From Harmothoe impar (Eukaryota > Annelida > Polychaeta > Phyllodocida > Polynoidae): a DNA stretch of 64,000 nt. A program made the translations under genes and the position numbers. The stretch lies in assembly GCA_947462335.1 (NCBI GenBank), contig OX381710.1, positions 59,218,842-59,282,841 on the forward strand, in the 5' to 3' direction. The notes under the pieces were generated by a model. The model saw only the letters and a list, made by a program, of their open reading frames with translations, did not search any database and was not told where the DNA came from. This document shows positions 45,503-56,560 of the stretch, in pieces; the first letter of the stretch is position 1; each line of letters begins with the position of its first letter.

Positions 45503-48500
45503 ATGGCAGAGCAGCAGCTCCGTCAGTCCGAACTTTCCGGAGACTCCGAGACGGCTTCGGCTGTTAAGGGTCTAGTGGACGCTCAGAGCCCCAGTGGTGA
45601 TGAGCTCAGCGAGAGTCTGGCGGAGATGACTGTGGATCCGGCCGTCTCCCCGATTAGGAAGTCACCATCGCCGACGGGCAGTGAGGACTCCCAACTGCTG
45701 CAAGGGATCGCCCACTCCGGAGTGGAGCAGGAACCTTCCGAGAACACTGTGCGACCCTCGCGGATATGCAGTTTGAGCATCTCCCCCACCCTCCAAAAGG
45801 CAGTAAGCAGGAAACTGTCAATGGAGAGTGGTAGTGAATCCGACACTGCACGTCCGAGGACGCGTGGTGGAAAGAGTGCTACACGGGATCGGTCGAAGTC
45901 GTCCGATTCTAGAGTAGTAATGCTGCCAAGGCTCCGGGCCCCAAGAAGTCTACCATTCCGATCCCCACAAAGGTGAAGGATAGTACCACAAAGACTCCGG
46001 CTCCGAAGACTCCGGCTCCGAAGACTCCAGCCCCGACCAATCTGTTGACTTTCTCTCAGGAGTTAGACAACAGTGCGCTAGTTGGTGGGTCCGGATAAGG
46101 GGGAGCTCGTCCGAAGACGACTGTTACCCTACAGGAGCCTCGGACCGAAGAGGATATGGACGTATTGTCGGGCGCACATGTCGTTCGGACTTTACAAACG
46201 GTGCTGTCCAACCTGCCCTTCAAGGCCCCGGCTATCCCGGAGCGCCGGAAAGAGGTACCCACTTCAGTGGACCCACCTCCCCAGACCAACGAGCCTAATC
46301 CGGAGACACCAGAAATGGATACTTCGGATGAGGCCGGCAAGCTGGACCAAGCTGCGGGTGGTGGTGCGTCGGGGTCGGGAGTACACATCCTAGCCCCACA
46401 TGAACATGATGACTGGGATAAGGATGACACCGATGTCCCATCCATTCTCCGAGGGGCCATCATTGACCAGTTGAGCCGTGAGGAGGTTAGGTCTTTCAAC
46501 CTAATCCAACTGAAGACCTTCAGGGGCCTGGACAGTTTGTCTGCTAGGTTCCCTGTATGGTTCCCGGACCGCTTAACAGCGGCCATGGAGAACGTGAGCG
46601 ATAGGGCCAGCAAGGCTCGTCTACTCGCTCTGTCGGAGGGTCGTCCCGAGGCTATCGAGGCCTTGGACTCGGATATGCAAACATATTCGCAGTACAAGGT
46701 TGTCCATAACCGACGGGAGAAGAGACGACACCTGACGCCAGCTATGAAGCTAGCTCGGGGAGTCAACCAGAAGAGCAAGGAGGCTATTCTGGACGCAACT
46801 CTGGAGGATGAAATCATCCAACAGACAACAGCAGCGGCTAGGAATGCTGATACTAGTCGCCTAGAGAAGGCCAACCGTCGGGACTTATACCTGAGGGAGA
46901 CCATCAAGCTCACATCTCTGGAGGCGGGGCAATCCGCGGAAGAGGTGGAAGCCGTTTTGAAGGGGTTGGATGAGGATACCATCCCTCATGACGAACTCGA
47001 GGTATTGGTAAGGACAGCGCTCCGAGCCAACACCGCGAGCAGGTTTAGGTATTTCAAACCTATGTGCGTGGGGGACTGTGTAAAGGACAAACGTTCTTCG
47101 CAACACCCGGATCCGGTGGGTCAGGACGGCCTTTCGGATGATGAGGAGTGGATCAAGAAGGATCCTCTCGACAAGTCGGTACAGTTGTATCACTTTGAGT
47201 TACTGGAGAAGGTCCGGACTGATAGTACGAAGTACCATTCCTATCTCCAGAAAACTAAACTGTCCTGGGCAATGGCGAGATGGACTCCAGATCGCCATTG
47301 CCCCTTCGAGACTTGTCAAAACATTGACGAGACCCTGGAGACGCCCCGGACCTGGCCTACTAAGGTAAGGTTCGCGCGGCATATCACCCGATACCATGTG
47401 CGTCATTTCATGCGATATGACTGCCTGAGTGTGGGTCCGAGAGGGAGCAAGAGTTGCCCCGATGGTGGCCTGTTCTATACGAGAGCAGACATCATCAGAC
47501 ACATGGCCAAGAAACACAACTTGTCCTTGGAGACGGCGGGGAGCGGATACAGCTCGCCCATGAGGAGGTCTACTCCCGGTTCGGGGAAGTAGGCAAGAAC
47601 GAGAACCTCGAAGTGGACTTCGGTACCAACGAGAAGGGGAAAGTCCGGGTATTTTACAAAGTAAACCCAGATGGCAACTGGCACCGCATCCCGGAGGGCG
47701 AACTCTTTGAGGAGTTCGAGGAGTACCAGAGGCGGACAAGCACGAAGAAGGTACGGAAAGCTCCGAAGAGACAGAACCAATCCTCGGAGCCTACCGATGC
47801 CAAGAGAGTAAAAACGGATGAGAGACCATCCTTTATGGAGAAGGCGGATCCTGGCTATAAAGGCCCGGCATTCACCTCCACCAAGACTGACTGGAAGTCG
47901 GGCCCCCAGAACATGCCATCTCGGGCCACCAGTATGGGGGAAGCCTTTGACGAGGCCTTCCCACCTAGTGACCTGGTTCCGGGAGGGGAAACCCAAACCC
48001 TCACCCAGACAGGGAAGACAAAGGCTTCGGTGAAACCTAAACCGAAACCTGCCAAAGCACAGGATCTCCCTCCAGAGACTCCGGATGAGGATGCTTTAGT
48101 CTTGCGACTACAAGCTCCTCCTTCGTTCCCTCGCGTCGACTTCGCTTCGTACGAAGCCGGACAACAGGCGCTAGACAAGTGGCAGGACGGCTTTCACCGG
48201 CTGCTCGCCGACCTCAGTCAGGAGGTGGCGATGATGTCCCTTAACACGGTGCATCATCTCTATGAGATGGAAGTCGCTCTCCAAAAGGCAGCGGCAGTAG
48301 ATACTGTTCAGGAAGAGAAGGAAAGGGCTCGGACTGAACGAGTGCTTGCTAAATCCGAAAGGAAGAAGCAAAAGATGGCAACTAAGAACGCCGAGGAGAA
48401 ACTGGACGCTGAACGCGCCCGGTTCAGGGATTGCTTCGCGCACGAGATGCACGAATGGGATGGCACCAGGGCTCAGATCGAGTCCTGGCTTCGAGACTTG

Positions 48501-48584
48501 ACTCTGGCGGAGGCCGAGTCAGACTCCGATGAGGAGGAGGCGCCGGCTAAACCCGACGCCACAGGTGACTCGGAGTCCGGATAG
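45503..48584 (+). pseudogene. Unrecognised extra gene of the Ty3/Gypsy element
   Basis: Coding-like sequence of about 3.1 kb lies in three successive open pieces: 45503-45976, 46156-47592 and a part ending at 48584. The first and second share one frame if coding shifts near 45925, but a TAA at 46096-46098 lies between them. The second shifts to the third near 47560 in a G-rich run. The protein would be about 1000 residues. It has a serine-rich N-terminus, a triple TPAPK repeat and a helical middle (SREEVRSFNLIQLKTF). Two C2H2-like fingers follow: CPFETC with HITRYH, then a C-x10-C with HMAKKH. A coiled coil precedes an acidic end (ESDSDEEEAP). I recognise no family. It is not envelope-like, having no membrane segment or signal peptide. 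It may bind nucleic acid or be a second particle protein; this is inference. It lies in the same orientation as pol. Confidence 0.65.
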
Positions 48585-48587
48585 GAT

Positions 48588-49445
48588 TAACCTATCACAG
48601 GACCCGACTAGGAGGGGGTAGTATTCATATGATACCGACCCCAACAGCAGAACACCTTCTTAGAGGGTGAAGGAGTATCCGGACAGCAGGACGAGGCAGG
48701 CTGGCTACGTGAGGATCCAGTCTGCCCGGGAACACTGACGGAAGCTGAGTAGGAGATCCGGAGAAGGAAAGCAGAACTCGGGACGGGAGCACGTTAACAA
48801 CTAGGATCCGATACGTCGTTTTTTTGTGACATTTTCATATCAGGACCGAGTGCTCCTTATACACAGTCTGAAGATCGCCTGGAGGCAGGACTGAAATTTT
48901 TTTATTATTACTACCTGTACGCTCCCGAGTATGAGCGATGAACTTTCTTGTTCCGGTGAGTAGGAGCTGAACGAAGTAGGTTCCGAAAGCTGGGCAGAAT
49001 GCTACAACATCTTCAAGAGGATCCGGATCTTCCACAAGGAACATGTATGATGTCCTTTTTGTTAAATACTATAATATGTACTTATTTCTTAACTTATAAG
49101 AAAAGTGATATTGTTTATCATTTATAGTAATATTCATTACGAGTGTAAATAGCTCGGGGTCCTGGAGGGACGAAATTTTTTTTGTGATATTATACTTTTC
49201 AAGTGTTCGTATACTATATATATAGGTTAACTCTATCTATCCTAGGGAATGGAGTGTAATTTTTATTACAGTCACTATATATATAGAAATGTGTGTAATT
49301 AATACCTTATTGTGTTCATCAGAATACGTCATATTGTTTAAAGGTATAGCTTAATAGATCCCCTAAGGTGGTATTTATAAGATAATGCCAGTCCGAAGTG
49401 TTTTCGGACTTTAACCTTAAATATTTACCTCCCGGTTATTATCTG
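48588..49445 (+). other. Long 3' non-coding part of the Ty3/Gypsy element
   Basis: No coding frame. The region opens with A/G-rich direct-repeat-like phrases and contains three similar T-runs (TCGTTTTTTTGTGA, AATTTTTTTATTATT, AAATTTTTTTTGTGATATT). It leads into the polypurine tract. It could serve as a 3' UTR or contain packaging signals. Confidence 0.5.
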
Positions 49446-49456
49446 GTAGGGGGTAG
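49446..49456 (+). other. Polypurine tract
   Basis: GTAGGGGGTAG immediately precedes the 3' LTR, the expected place for the plus-strand primer. It is short and interrupted by T. Confidence 0.6.
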
Positions 49457-49894
49457 TGTAGGGGCTGGGGTTATACGAGGTGTTATATGACGGGTTCTGT
49501 TGGATGCTGTGTTGCGAACTCAGTCCGAACCCTTCAGTCCGACGGCAGGTGGCGACACCTGCTTCGGGCTTGGGGTATGGACAGAGGTCGCTATAGGCTT
49601 CCGGTCTGCGTGTGCGCGCGCAGGCTGGCTGCCTATATATACCCAGCATCCGATGGGACTCGTCGGTTACTCTGAGCCATGCTGGTGAGGAGACCCCGTG
49701 ATCACTGCGGCTGATTAGCCTACTGACCCGTTCCGAACTCTATAGGGAGTTCGCACGTTTAGATATTGCCTGTCTAGGTTCTTGAATAAACCTATTGAGT
49801 CGCAACCTGTAACACTTGATCCGAACTGTGTGGACTTTGTTCTTTACTTGATACTCTACCAATATCATAAAGACGCAAAGTATCGTTTATTACA
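49457..49894 (+). repeat. 3' LTR of the Ty3/Gypsy element
   Basis: 438 bp starting TGTAGG and ending TTACA, followed by CATT. It carries 36 bp (about 49567-49602) absent from the 5' LTR. The 36 bp is bordered by GCTTC on both sides, so the 5' copy probably lost it by slippage or recombination. TATATATA and AATAAA are conserved in both. Confidence 0.93.
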
Positions 49895-49898
49895 CATT

Positions 49899-52800
49899 TA
49901 TGCTTTATTTTCATTTGTGTGATTTTCCAATAATATGATTTTCACCAAGCAATTCAAAAGAGTCAGCTGGAACTGGGCAGTGAGTGTTAATGCAGCTGGA
50001 AATGCATATGGTGACTACACATAAACTATACACTGAACAGAATCAATAATTGATAATAGGTTATCAATACATCAAGTTAATCACCCATCAACTGAGGATA
50101 TCCTTTATTCATGGGTTCAGATGGTCGTATGTCAACAACACATACATATTCAATAATGAGATGATTGATGGCACGTGTAGGGCAAAGTGCCCACCAATAG
50201 TCACTAGATGCCAGCTACATGTCACTGGACCCTGACCGCCAAGTTACACAGAGAGGCTTCACTCTATGTCTACACTCTGAAGTACCTTGTACCAAGTTTA
50301 AAACAATCAGCTTGACTAGGCATATATATATATATACGTTATGGTTTAAGCCTTACTGCTCCATTGTGCATTAAATTGCGGTACATGGATCCCTTTATTG
50401 CCATGAATGCAGCACTGCATTCATGTATCATACCAATCCTACAGGATATATACTCTCTCGGCATGGTGCATTAATGCAACGATACGTGGCATAACCCTGC
50501 ATTGTACCCTTTAAAAGATTGAACGATCGTTCATGGATGGAGGAGATCAAGAGCATACCTTATACGTAAAAAGTCTTTAGCCTTTTGAAATCCCGGCTAA
50601 CCTACTTAGATTATTGTGTTCCATCCTGGAAATACGTTAGTTTGTCAAATCCTGCTGTGAATGTACGAAATGTGCCGACTGCTCTGCATACATGTTGCCA
50701 TATATTTCTATCACACTAGATGTGTATCACTATAGGTGCGTGTCTCACATCCACTTGTCCTGACCTTAAGGGTTGCTATCAAAGTGCAAACATAGAATAG
50801 CCATGGTGTCTCCCTTTATGTCTCTTTGATCGTTGTAACTTGGGCCTTCCCTCTGACCCACGCCCCATCCACCTATTGGCCCTTCCTCCCCGCCCTAGTC
50901 CTGGCACGTCACTTGGTCCTTTGATGGCTGGGTGTGGAAGTCTCCCAGGGCTGGAAGTAAACGTTAGTTTAGGTAAGTGTGTCCTTACGTGAACCAGAAT
51001 CGTATTGACCACTGCCCAACGTATACCTGTGTTGGAGCGATGCTAATAGCTACACGACCATCTTCACATGCTATGGATACTATTACCTCAATATACCGTG
51101 CATTGTAAAGAGGGACGTACTCAATGTCCACCTATCAGGAAACCTTCAGTGCCACCTTTAATAAGCTACAAGATACAGATACAAACTAACTTTGACAAGG
51201 GGGTCATTTGAATATCTCAGGGAGTTTCGTGACATGTGCTAACATGCCAGCTTCCATACAAAACATCCACTTTATAATGTCTGATATCTATTGTAGAGGA
51301 TATTTCATATAGGATGACATCAAGGTGGCGATGTACTGTTAGATCAGGTGACTTCACATGTGACACTGACAATGACCTTAAGAACAGAGGCTCGTGACTC
51401 CTCACGCAGCACGTGACAGGCCCTTTGTATGGTAGCTATGTGTGAATATATAGAATATAAAGCTGCATCTGTAGATGCTGAGGGATGCTATGTCCCTGTA
51501 CACACAGGGCAAAGGCATATTAAACTCATATTGAACACAGACTTGGAGGGTGCTCCACAAGGAATGCAATATACGTATTGGTCACTGACTGAGACTGCCC
51601 ATTTGAGTATGTGTTACGTAATAATGCTAATGCCAGTTTTGAGTTTATTTATTCATATGCATAGAAATAGCAAATACGTTTACAGAATACATCCGTATGG
51701 CCAACATATCAGAATAGGATATCTATACAATTGACGAGGGTATCTGTGATGGACAATGTGTGGTGTTTCCATATATTTTATATCGATTTCAACAGGAATT
51801 CCTTTGAAACACGTTTTACTAGTGGTCGTCAAACAGGTTTCGTCACGTCAAAAGTTGCCTACGACTATGTCAGTTGAAAGACCACCCTGGAAAACCACAT
51901 TTCTAGCAATCTCAATGGATGGATTATTTGAGAAAGGAGAAAAGGAGAATGCTCCAAAAAGTGTATATCTTTAGGATATGTGCTTGAGGTACAGCAAAAT
52001 AAACTCAAAATGACTTATTAGGCGGGATAAAGAAATATAGGGGATGGAATTATAACCTGCCACTATTTTGGCATTTCGAAGCATCTAAATATTTTATGAA
52101 TGGAGTCATCGCTCGTAAATATTAATCCCAATTCCTTTGAAATCACTTCCTGTACAGCGCAAGACCAATCGTTAGACTTCAGAAAATGGTCATGCAAATC
52201 TTGATAAAGATTCATTTATTTCAGCCCTTGTGAAACACCTTCCTGGAGTACCGTATAGATTTCTTACACAAATGACAAACATCTATACAGTCCTATCTGA
52301 TGTCCTAACTAAACCTGGTTTGAGGCAGTCCTCTGAGAACAGTTTGTAAGATATGAAAGAGAGGTAGGAAGGTCGGCACTCCGCTTAAAACCAATGTACC
52401 TTCTTACAGTAGGATACAGACCAGACCACAATTTATGTTGTCAGGGGATATTAATTTGATAGACCTTTAACCCCTAGGCCACTATAGCTGGTCTCACTAG
52501 GACGTATCCTGTCCCATGTGGTATGGTAATGGATAATAACAGCGGCCATGCTACACATAAAGCCAATCACATGGATCATTGTTAGCAGGGAAACTCATAA
52601 TAGAGGTTTGAGAAACAGCGCTCCTGACCAGGTTGTACTGCACTGACGGCCTCTATAGTGCCCATGCACCAGAGTGTGAAGATGTGCAGTGGTCAGCACA
52701 GTGTGGCTGGGGTAGGCGGAGTGGCAGTCCATCTGTCTCACTCAGTACTTGGTAGAATCTACCACAATGTAACGCAGTATGTACCAGCCCACCTGGTGAA

Positions 52801-53458
52801 CGTAGGGGACCAGCAACTCTAAGCCTCAAGATGCTGTTTGTACCAGGTTACCAAATAAATCCCATCAACCAATCATGACCCTGGACAGCATGGCATGTTT
52901 TACGTTGATAACACGATATCCGATGGCAAATAGCCGATCTAATGATATCAAATACACTTGAACATAACCATATGTTTTAGACCAGGGGTTTTAGATGATT
53001 TCACATCTGCGGAATCGTTTTTGTATGAACTTGATCCCTTGGGTTTGCTGGCCCTGAAGCAATCCCTTGATCGACCCACTTTCTATCGGAATGCTAGATT
53101 GATCTATTTTGATGTATTACTTTCACTGGCATTGTTTCCGTAACCAGAACTTTTCCACATATAACCTGACGATGCCTATACATGTATCGTGGTGGTCATT
53201 ACAACGACTGGCGAACTCGTTGGTTAAAAATTCACGAGTGATTTAGGAAATTGTGTACACAAAGAGGGACACTCTTTGAAATGAAATCATATCAAAATAT
53301 TTTAAAACATGTAAACCACCTACTGACGATCATGAATACCCTCATCAGTTACAAAATAAATGACAATATAAGTTCAGCAGTTGTCCTGAATGAGCAGTGT
53401 ATGAGTGTTGAACATGTGTGGATTCCATGTTCTTTTCATTATCGTAATACTCTTGGTT
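49899..53458. other. Non-coding, nothing recognised
   Basis: AT-rich sequence without a supported gene. A phrase cluster with GCATTCATG / TGCATTAATGC words at 50400-50500 resembles words at 14390-14530 inside the 13.3-15.2 kb element, perhaps a distant fragment of the same family. A CATATATATATATA run lies near 50320. Confidence 0.4.
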
Positions 53459-53867
53459 TTAGCCCTGTGTCCACAGGGCGACAAGGAAAGTGGAAGATTT
53501 CAGGTTTTGTCGTCCAGTGATGGGCGGAAATGTATATAAATCATGTTTTGTCGTCCTTTTTTCTGCAAATGCATGTCCACTAGCATACATATTTCCAAGA
53601 ATTATACTTAAAATAATTGTATTTAGTAATTATTATTATAGGACAAAGAGGATATTGCCCACTTTCTTCACAGAAAATCAAACATGTTAGATATTTAAAT
53701 TCCCACTTTTGACGTCCACTTTTGACACCTTCAAACCTTTGTATTAAGGAATTTTGTAGTCCATGTGTGTCCACTGGGAGACAAGACACGTATTTCACCT
53801 CAGCATCCAAATTCACGTTTTGACGGACGACAAACAGCCTGATACACGCTAGTGGACACAGCCCTAA
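53459..53867. mobile_element. Probable MITE with GTGTCCAC ends
   Basis: The left end reads TTAGCCCTGTGTCCAC and the right end, inverted, TTAGGGCTGTGTCCAC. GTTTTGTCGTCC-like words occur twice on the left and once inverted on the right, as subterminal repeats. The interior is AT-rich and non-coding. No clean target duplication, so the superfamily is uncertain. Confidence 0.5.
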
Positions 53868-54739
53868 TCACATTCATGTGAACCCATACCTTTCCTTTAC
53901 GGAATCATAACACATAACAAGCAATCAGGAAGGTGATACCTTGATGATAGGCCCATTGTCCTCATCTAGCGGCAATCAGTAACTTGGAAAGTTTTGACAA
54001 ATTAGTTGATGTACATGGACCACAGTATATGACATTGGTATGTAGCTCCCCTTTTCCTACCAGCACGGAGAAAACTACATGGGCCAGCCGCCCGTTTGCC
54101 GGCAGAGTTATAACCCGTCCAAGCAAGGCCTGAACTCACTTCAATCTGGCATGCACAGATAACGCCACGTATGCTGTCCATACTAAGGCCTGAGGGTAGC
54201 ATAATGAGACTTGACACCAAGCATTAAAGTTTGCCAGTCCGTGTAAACAATCCTAAGACCACCAGAGCATCCAACACTCCAGACCAACCCGGCAGCATAG
54301 AAGCCGATGGCAAGGTCCTTTATGAAAAAAACTAGTTTTATGGGGAATGAAACTTCAATGATAAAATGATAAAAACAGCATAGCTGGCGCCTGCATGGTG
54401 ACATGGGGGGGGGGACGGAACCAGGGTAGGACCAGGGTGGGAACACTTATAGGGGCTTCTTGCATTGAATGCACTTTCATGAAGGATAGGCAGAACACGT
54501 TGATTAAAGAAAAACCGATGCAATGTAAGATGTGTACGAGTCATGGACCTCAAAACCATCAAAAATACTCCCATATTCTACTCTTTCTTTGTTCTCATGA
54601 CATCCACCTAGGCTCACCCACAGACAACCGGCAGGAGCCATCACGCACTTATTGTGGACATTATGGCGTCCCACAAGGACTGATCATTTACAGTGTTATG
54701 TATCAAGGGCACTTGTTTTAATATATCGCCCATAATCCA
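53868..54739. other. Non-coding, nothing recognised
   Basis: No supported gene or repeat boundary. Short frames on both strands overlap without domain signatures. Confidence 0.4.
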
Positions 54740-54960
54740 CGCGCCGTTTGATCAGTGAGCAGCTCGATGTTAAACCCAAGGCCGAGCGAGCAGGAGCGCG
54801 CAGTTCCCAGAAACCCCCTGCTGCTCGGCAATAAGTCCACAGCTCTGCGGGCGCCCCTTTTTACACGGCCGCGCTTATGCTGCCGGCCGAGTTTCTTGTG
54901 CCTCCCTGCGTCACGCGCGCTGCAAGTCGCGGGAGTTTTATCTTGCGAATTTACTACTTT
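54740..54960. promoter_or_regulatory. GC- and CpG-rich island with hairpin potential
   Basis: A compact GC-rich stretch in AT-rich surroundings. GCCGAGCGAGCAGG and CCTGCTGCTCGGC (about 54781-54829) can pair as a 13-bp stem with a one-base bulge and a loop of about 20 nt. A second short stem, GGCCG / CGGCC, lies at about 54868-54889. It borders the GTGA microsatellite. It could be a CpG-island promoter, a conserved non-coding element or an RNA hairpin; I cannot decide. Confidence 0.4.
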
Positions 54961-55012
54961 GTCAGAAAGGCCATTGGGTTTAGTAAGCATATACACGGTT
55001 GGATTAGTAATG

Positions 55013-55560
55013 TGAGGGAGTGAGTGAATAGATTAGTGAGTGAGTCATGAGTGAGTGTGTGTGAATGAGTGAGTGAGTGGGGAATGAGTGAGTGAGTGAG
55101 TGAGTGAGTGAGTGAGTGGGGAATGAGTGAGTGAGTGAGTGAGTGAGTGAGTGAGTGAGTGAGTGAGTGAGTTATTGAGAGAGCCAGTGAGCAAGCGAGT
55201 GAGTGAGGAATGGGTGATTGAGTTAGTGAGTGAGTGAGAATGAGTGAGTGAGTGGGGAATGAGTGCGTGAGTGAGTGAGTGAGTGAGTGAGTGAGTGAGT
55301 GAGTGAGTGAGTGTATGAGTGAGTGAGTGAGTGAGTGAGTGAGTGAGTGGGGAATGAGTGAGTGAGTGAGTGAGTGAGTGAGTGAGTGAGTGAGTGAGTG
55401 AGTGAGTGGGGAATGAGGGGGTGAGTGAGTGCGTAGGTTAGCAAGCAAATGAGTGGGCAGGTGAGTGGGTGGGTGGGTGAGAGAGTGAGTGAGACTGGGT
55501 GAGCGAGTGAGTGAGTGAGTCAGTGAGTCAGTCCGTCAGTGAGTCAGTCAGTCAATACAG
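55013..55560. repeat. GTGA tetranucleotide microsatellite
   Basis: About 550 bp of (GTGA)n with recurrent GTGGGGAATGAGT interruptions, giving a loose higher-order period. Open frames of repeating THSL on the minus strand are simply this repeat. Confidence 0.95.
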
Positions 55561-56459
55561 CCAATACACTAAATGAGTCGGTGAATCATTCAGGGAGTGA
55601 TGAAGGGACGGGAATGGGAGGACGAGGATGAAAATGGAGAAGGAAGGGAAGAGGCAGGGTGCCCTAGTGCTGCAGAGTGTAGAGAATGTGTGGAGTAGGA
55701 CAATACGATCCGGGCTAACACTAAAAACGAAGATGAATAGGAATGGGTAGTACAGGGCTGCCTTGCATGCGAATGAGGGTTTAATTAATTTAGTGCACGA
55801 TGATAACTGGTGTTCAAGTCTGTTGATGGCCGTCGGTGGGGGAGAAGAGGGTTAGGGGTTGGGGGATGGGTCAACTTCTGGGTCAGAGTTAGGGCTAGCC
55901 ACGCCCATTGGACATCTGCTCCTTACATGATTGACAGCTCCTCCGCCCATGAGACTAGCCTCTGCTGCACGGCGGGGGGCGGGGGGGGGGGGGCATGCCA
56001 TACGCATTGATGACAAGTGTACAGAGCCTGGGAGGAATGGAGTGTGGGAGGAAATGAGGACGAATGCTGCCTCTATACCTGATATTGCAGCATCGCGTGG
56101 CGGGCTCATATAAGATAACGCAAGGGCCCATTTATACGGCACCTATGATAATACAGAGGCAGCATCTTTAGCACTCTGGGTAGAACTGCACGAGGGCAGA
56201 GCAGGAAACTGCGGCATTATGGGGCTCTGCACCAAATGGCTTCAGTAGCCGACTGGGATTGTGAGTCTAAAGCCTACGAAAATTAAGACATTCCCTCAAG
56301 GTTAATGTTAGTTAAGATAGTGCCAAAATCCTAAAATCTGAAGTCGCCTAAGAACATCGAACTTGAATAAATAACTTTTGGTTTTTGGTGCCCCCCCCCC
56401 GGCCCCCATCTCCATGCACCCACGACTTGCTTCAGCACCAAGACTGAAGGACAACACCT
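55561..56459. other. Non-coding, nothing recognised
   Basis: Purine-rich sequence with G runs (notably at 55975-55993) and a C run at about 56391-56400. No supported gene. Confidence 0.4.
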
Positions 56460-56560
56460 GAACTGCTGTAACTTCCGGGTCAGGGGTCAATCTGCTCTGC
56501 GGCAGCCATCTTTATCACAACGACCGGACGTGACCTGACGGCGCAAGTGCTGCCGGGACA
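56460..56560. promoter_or_regulatory. Possible TATA-less promoter (ETS- and YY1-like sites)
   Basis: ACTTCCGGGTC (ETS-like core TTCCGG) and GCAGCCATCTTTATC (YY1-like, CCATCTT) lie within 40 bp in a CpG-containing stretch that includes GACCGGACGTGACC. Such pairs occur at housekeeping promoters. No convincing first exon was found on either strand, so this is weak. Confidence 0.25.

Larger units (their letters stand above)
32311..49894 (+). mobile_element. Ty3/Gypsy LTR retrotransposon with extra 3' gene
   Basis: Two LTRs begin TGTAGGGGCTGGGG and end TTACA. They are flanked by the 4-bp duplication CATT (32307-32310 and 49895-49898), so the outer insertion is intact. The plus-strand contents are gag in pieces, pol (PR-RT-RNaseH-IN), a leader with promoter-like motifs, an extra gene at 45503-48584, a purine-rich tract and the 3' LTR. 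A second element sits antisense inside gag (about 34750-40137). Without it the element is about 12.2 kb, long for this group, because of roughly 4.5 kb between pol and the 3' LTR. Several frame breaks make this copy probably non-autonomous. Confidence 0.93.

Noticed and set aside
46056..46982. 308-codon serine-rich minus-strand frame opposite the extra gene
   Set aside because: The plus strand frame carries continuous helical and zinc-finger patterns into 47592; the minus frame is a compositional shadow. Weakly rejected, since the plus gene is itself unrecognised.
54954..55448. 164-codon minus-strand frame of repeating THSL
   Set aside because: It is the translation of the GTGA microsatellite.
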